Of a stretch of 7,077 bases of DNA, positions 5,594 through 7,077 are shown one piece after another. This stretch comes from Actinomycetota bacterium (GTDB lineage: Bacteria; Actinomycetota; Acidimicrobiia; Spongiisociales; UBA11373): assembly GCA_030688105.1 (NCBI GenBank), contig JAUYIV010000007.1, forward strand, positions 1 to 7,077, given 5' to 3'. The number at the start of each line of letters is the position of its first letter. Position 1 is the stretch's first letter. A program made the translations under genes and the position numbers. The notes under the pieces were generated by a model that had not been told where the DNA came from, made no database searches, and saw only the letters and a program-made list of their open reading frames with translations.

Positions 5594-6553
5594 CCCCATG
5601 AATATCGAGCTCACCGAGGTGTCCATGAAGATCGCCTTCAGGGTGTCGGCGAGCAGCGGGGCGATCGACAGGATCTTCAGATTCGGGAGATCGGCGGCCT
5701 CGGCGGGCACCGGAAGCGTGTTGGTGACCACCACCTCCTCGAGTGGGGCATTCTTGATCCGGTCGGCGGCGGGCGGTGGCAGGATCGCGTGGGTCGACAT
5801 GGCTCGCACCGAGACCGCGCCCCGGTCCTTGAGCAGCTCCGCGGCGGTGACGATGGTGCCGGCGGTGCCGATCATGTCGTCGATGATCACACAGTGCCGC
5901 CCCTCGACATCGCCGACCACCTGGAGGGCACTGACCTCGTCGGCCACGTCGACCCGACGCCGCTTGTGGACGAAGGCCACCTCGGCGTCGAGGTGCCGGG
6001 CGTATTTCGACGCCTGCTTCACCCGCCCGCTGTCCGGCGAGACGATGGTGAGCGGCCGCTCGCCTTTGGCATTCAGGTACTCCCTGAAGATCGGCAGGGC
6101 GGTGAGGGAATCGAACGGCTTGGTGGTAAAGCCCTGGATCTGGGGGGAATGCAAGTCGACCGAGACCAGGCGGTCGGCGCCGGCGGTGACGAACAGATCC
6201 GCCATCAGGCGGGCGGTGATCGGCTCGCGCGGCATGCTCTTCTTGTCCTGCCTGGCGTAGCCGAAGTAGGGCACGACCGCGGTGATCCGCTTCGCCGACG
6301 CCCTCTGCAGGGCTTCGATCATGATCAACTGCTCCATGATGTGGAAGTTGATCGGGTCGCTGTGGCTCTGGAGCACGAAACAGTCCGCGCCGCGAACACT
6401 CTGTGAGTACCGCACGGCGATCTCACCGTCGGCGAACACCTTGAGGTCGACCTCACCCAGTTGGATCTCGAGAAGATCGGCGACTTCCTGCGCCAGCTCC
6501 GGGTTCGCCGAACCCGTGAAGAGCATCATGCGTTTGCGGTTCGTGGCCTCCAT
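5582..6553 (-). CDS. prs: ribose-phosphate pyrophosphokinase (PRPP synthetase)
   Basis: The 323-residue enzyme transfers diphosphate from ATP to ribose 5-phosphate, giving PRPP for purine, pyrimidine, His, Trp and NAD synthesis and, in actinobacteria, for cell-wall arabinose donors. It is full length. Visible signatures are FADGEIAVRYSQSVRG (40-55), the ATP-contacting YFGYARQDKK (96-105), the divalent-cation signature DLHSPQIQGF (133-142), the ribose-phosphate loop region VSPDSGRVKQA (171-181), and the PRPP loop CVIIDDMIGTAGT (221-233). It starts 7 bp after the glmU stop, with AAAGG just upstream of the ATG, giving the glmU-prs order common in actinobacteria. Its stop codon is buried in a perfect hairpin, which probably separates it from the next gene. 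No missing active-site residue is evident. Confidence 0.95.
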   Translation of the reverse strand: MEATNRKRMMLFTGSANPELAQEVADLLEIQLGEVDLKVFADGEIAVRYSQSVRGADCFVLQSHSDPINFHIMEQLIMIEALQRASAKRITAVVPYFGYARQDKKSMPREPITARLMADLFVTAGADRLVSVDLHSPQIQGFTTKPFDSLTALPIFREYLNAKGERPLTIVSPDSGRVKQASKYARHLDAEVAFVHKRRRVDVADEVSALQVVGDVEGRHCVIIDDMIGTAGTIVTAAELLKDRGAVSVRAMSTHAILPPPAADRIKNAPLEEVVVTNTLPVPAEAADLPNLKILSIAPLLADTLKAIFMDTSVSSIFMGENV

Positions 6554-6560
6554 GAGACCT

Positions 6561-7077
6561 TTACTCGCCCTCCGACTCGGCGATTCGTGCCCTTCGCTCA
6601 GCGTAGCCAGGGATCTCCTTTTGCGGCGAACGCTCGACGGCGAGCGCTCCGGGCGACACGTCGCGGGTGATCACCGATCCCGCACCCGTGATCGAGTCGT
6701 CCCCGAGTTCGACCGGAGCCACCAGCATCGTGTCGGAGCCGACGAACACCCGGCTCCCGATCACGGTGCGATGCTTTCGAAAGCCGTCGAAGTTGCAGGT
6801 GACGGTGCCGGCGCCGATGTTCGAGCCCTCACCGATCGTGGTGTCGCCGATGTATGAGAGGTGCGGCACCTTGCTCCCCCGGCCGACCTCCGATGCCTTC
6901 ATCTCGACGAAGGTCCCCGCCTTGGCGCCCTCGCGGAGGATGGTGCCGGGGCGGAGGCTGGCATACGGGCCTACATCGACCGAGTCGCCCACCTCGGCCC
7001 CGCGGAGCACCGAGTACCACACCCGGGCGCCCCGCCCGACCGTGGTGTCCGACAGGAATGCGTCGGGCCCGATCTGG
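6561..7077 (-). CDS. glmU: GlmU C-terminal part (glucosamine-1-phosphate N-acetyltransferase / UTP uridylyltransferase), cut by window edge
   Basis: The last 171 residues of GlmU are present; the start lies beyond the right edge. This is the left-handed beta-helix acetyltransferase domain, which acetylates glucosamine-1-phosphate with acetyl-CoA. The missing N-terminal domain makes UDP-GlcNAc, the precursor of peptidoglycan. Family motifs in order are GPYASLRPGT, GTFVEMKASEVGRGSK, PHLSYIGD (with the catalytic His), NIGAGTVTCNFDG and VFVGSDTMLVAPV. The hexapeptide repeat rhythm is clear. CNFDG replaces the more usual CNYDG, a conservative change. The frame continues upstream of the internal GTG at 7022, reading QIGPDAFLSDTTVGRGARVW, so that GTG is not the start. 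The C-terminal tail after the helix is short and charged. prs follows after 7 bp, implying co-transcription. Confidence 0.93.
   Translation of the reverse strand, partial: QIGPDAFLSDTTVGRGARVWYSVLRGAEVGDSVDVGPYASLRPGTILREGAKAGTFVEMKASEVGRGSKVPHLSYIGDTTIGEGSNIGAGTVTCNFDGFRKHRTVIGSRVFVGSDTMLVAPVELGDDSITGAGSVITRDVSPGALAVERSPQKEIPGYAERRARIAESEGE

Noticed and set aside
5432..6406. Plus-strand open frame across prs
   Set aside because: It is antisense to prs, low in complexity and rich in Arg and Gly, as expected of a shadow frame.

Overview
The window is GC-rich DNA (strong G/C preference at third codon positions, GTG start and short gene overlaps) that looks like an actinobacterial chromosome. 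A glmU-prs pair and a CWB2 cell-wall-binding-repeat sequence fit Actinobacteriota, possibly an Acidimicrobiia-like lineage. That placement is inference from gene content and style; no marker gene here settles it.

Left part (1-950): no complete, confidently functional gene. A CWB2 reading frame (100-750) has homology only from about base 274 and lacks a signal peptide, so it is probably a 5'-truncated remnant. It lies between two copies of a 42-bp direct repeat (138-179 and 828-869; 38/42 identical).

Plus-strand metabolic unit (951-3205): two genes overlapping by 4 bp encode NfnA-like and NfnB-like subunits of an NADH-dependent reduced ferredoxin:NADP+ oxidoreductase, with the expected flavin, nucleotide and Fe-S motifs. 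A 50-residue two-helix membrane protein follows (3338-3490) and ends at a strong hairpin. Just past the hairpin is an orphaned duplicate of the 3' end of that same small gene (3556-3606).

Minus-strand unit (3737-7077, read right to left): the 3' end of glmU, then prs 7 bp downstream, then an intergenic region filled almost entirely by two abutting inverted repeats. After that come a 431-residue protein of unknown function with a DNA-polymerase-beta-type nucleotidyltransferase signature and a YjbQ/UPF0047 protein overlapping it by one base. glmU and prs supply UDP-GlcNAc and PRPP for cell-wall, nucleotide and cofactor synthesis. The nucleotidyltransferase-like gene and yjbQ form a second coupled pair, probably read from their own promoter, with a good -10 box 7 nt before the proposed ATG (possibly leaderless).

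The items most worth following are the uncharacterised nucleotidyltransferase-like protein, the stacked inverted repeats after prs, the repeat-flanked CWB2 remnant, and the duplicated tail of the small membrane-protein gene. No rRNA, tRNA, CRISPR array or intact insertion sequence was seen.
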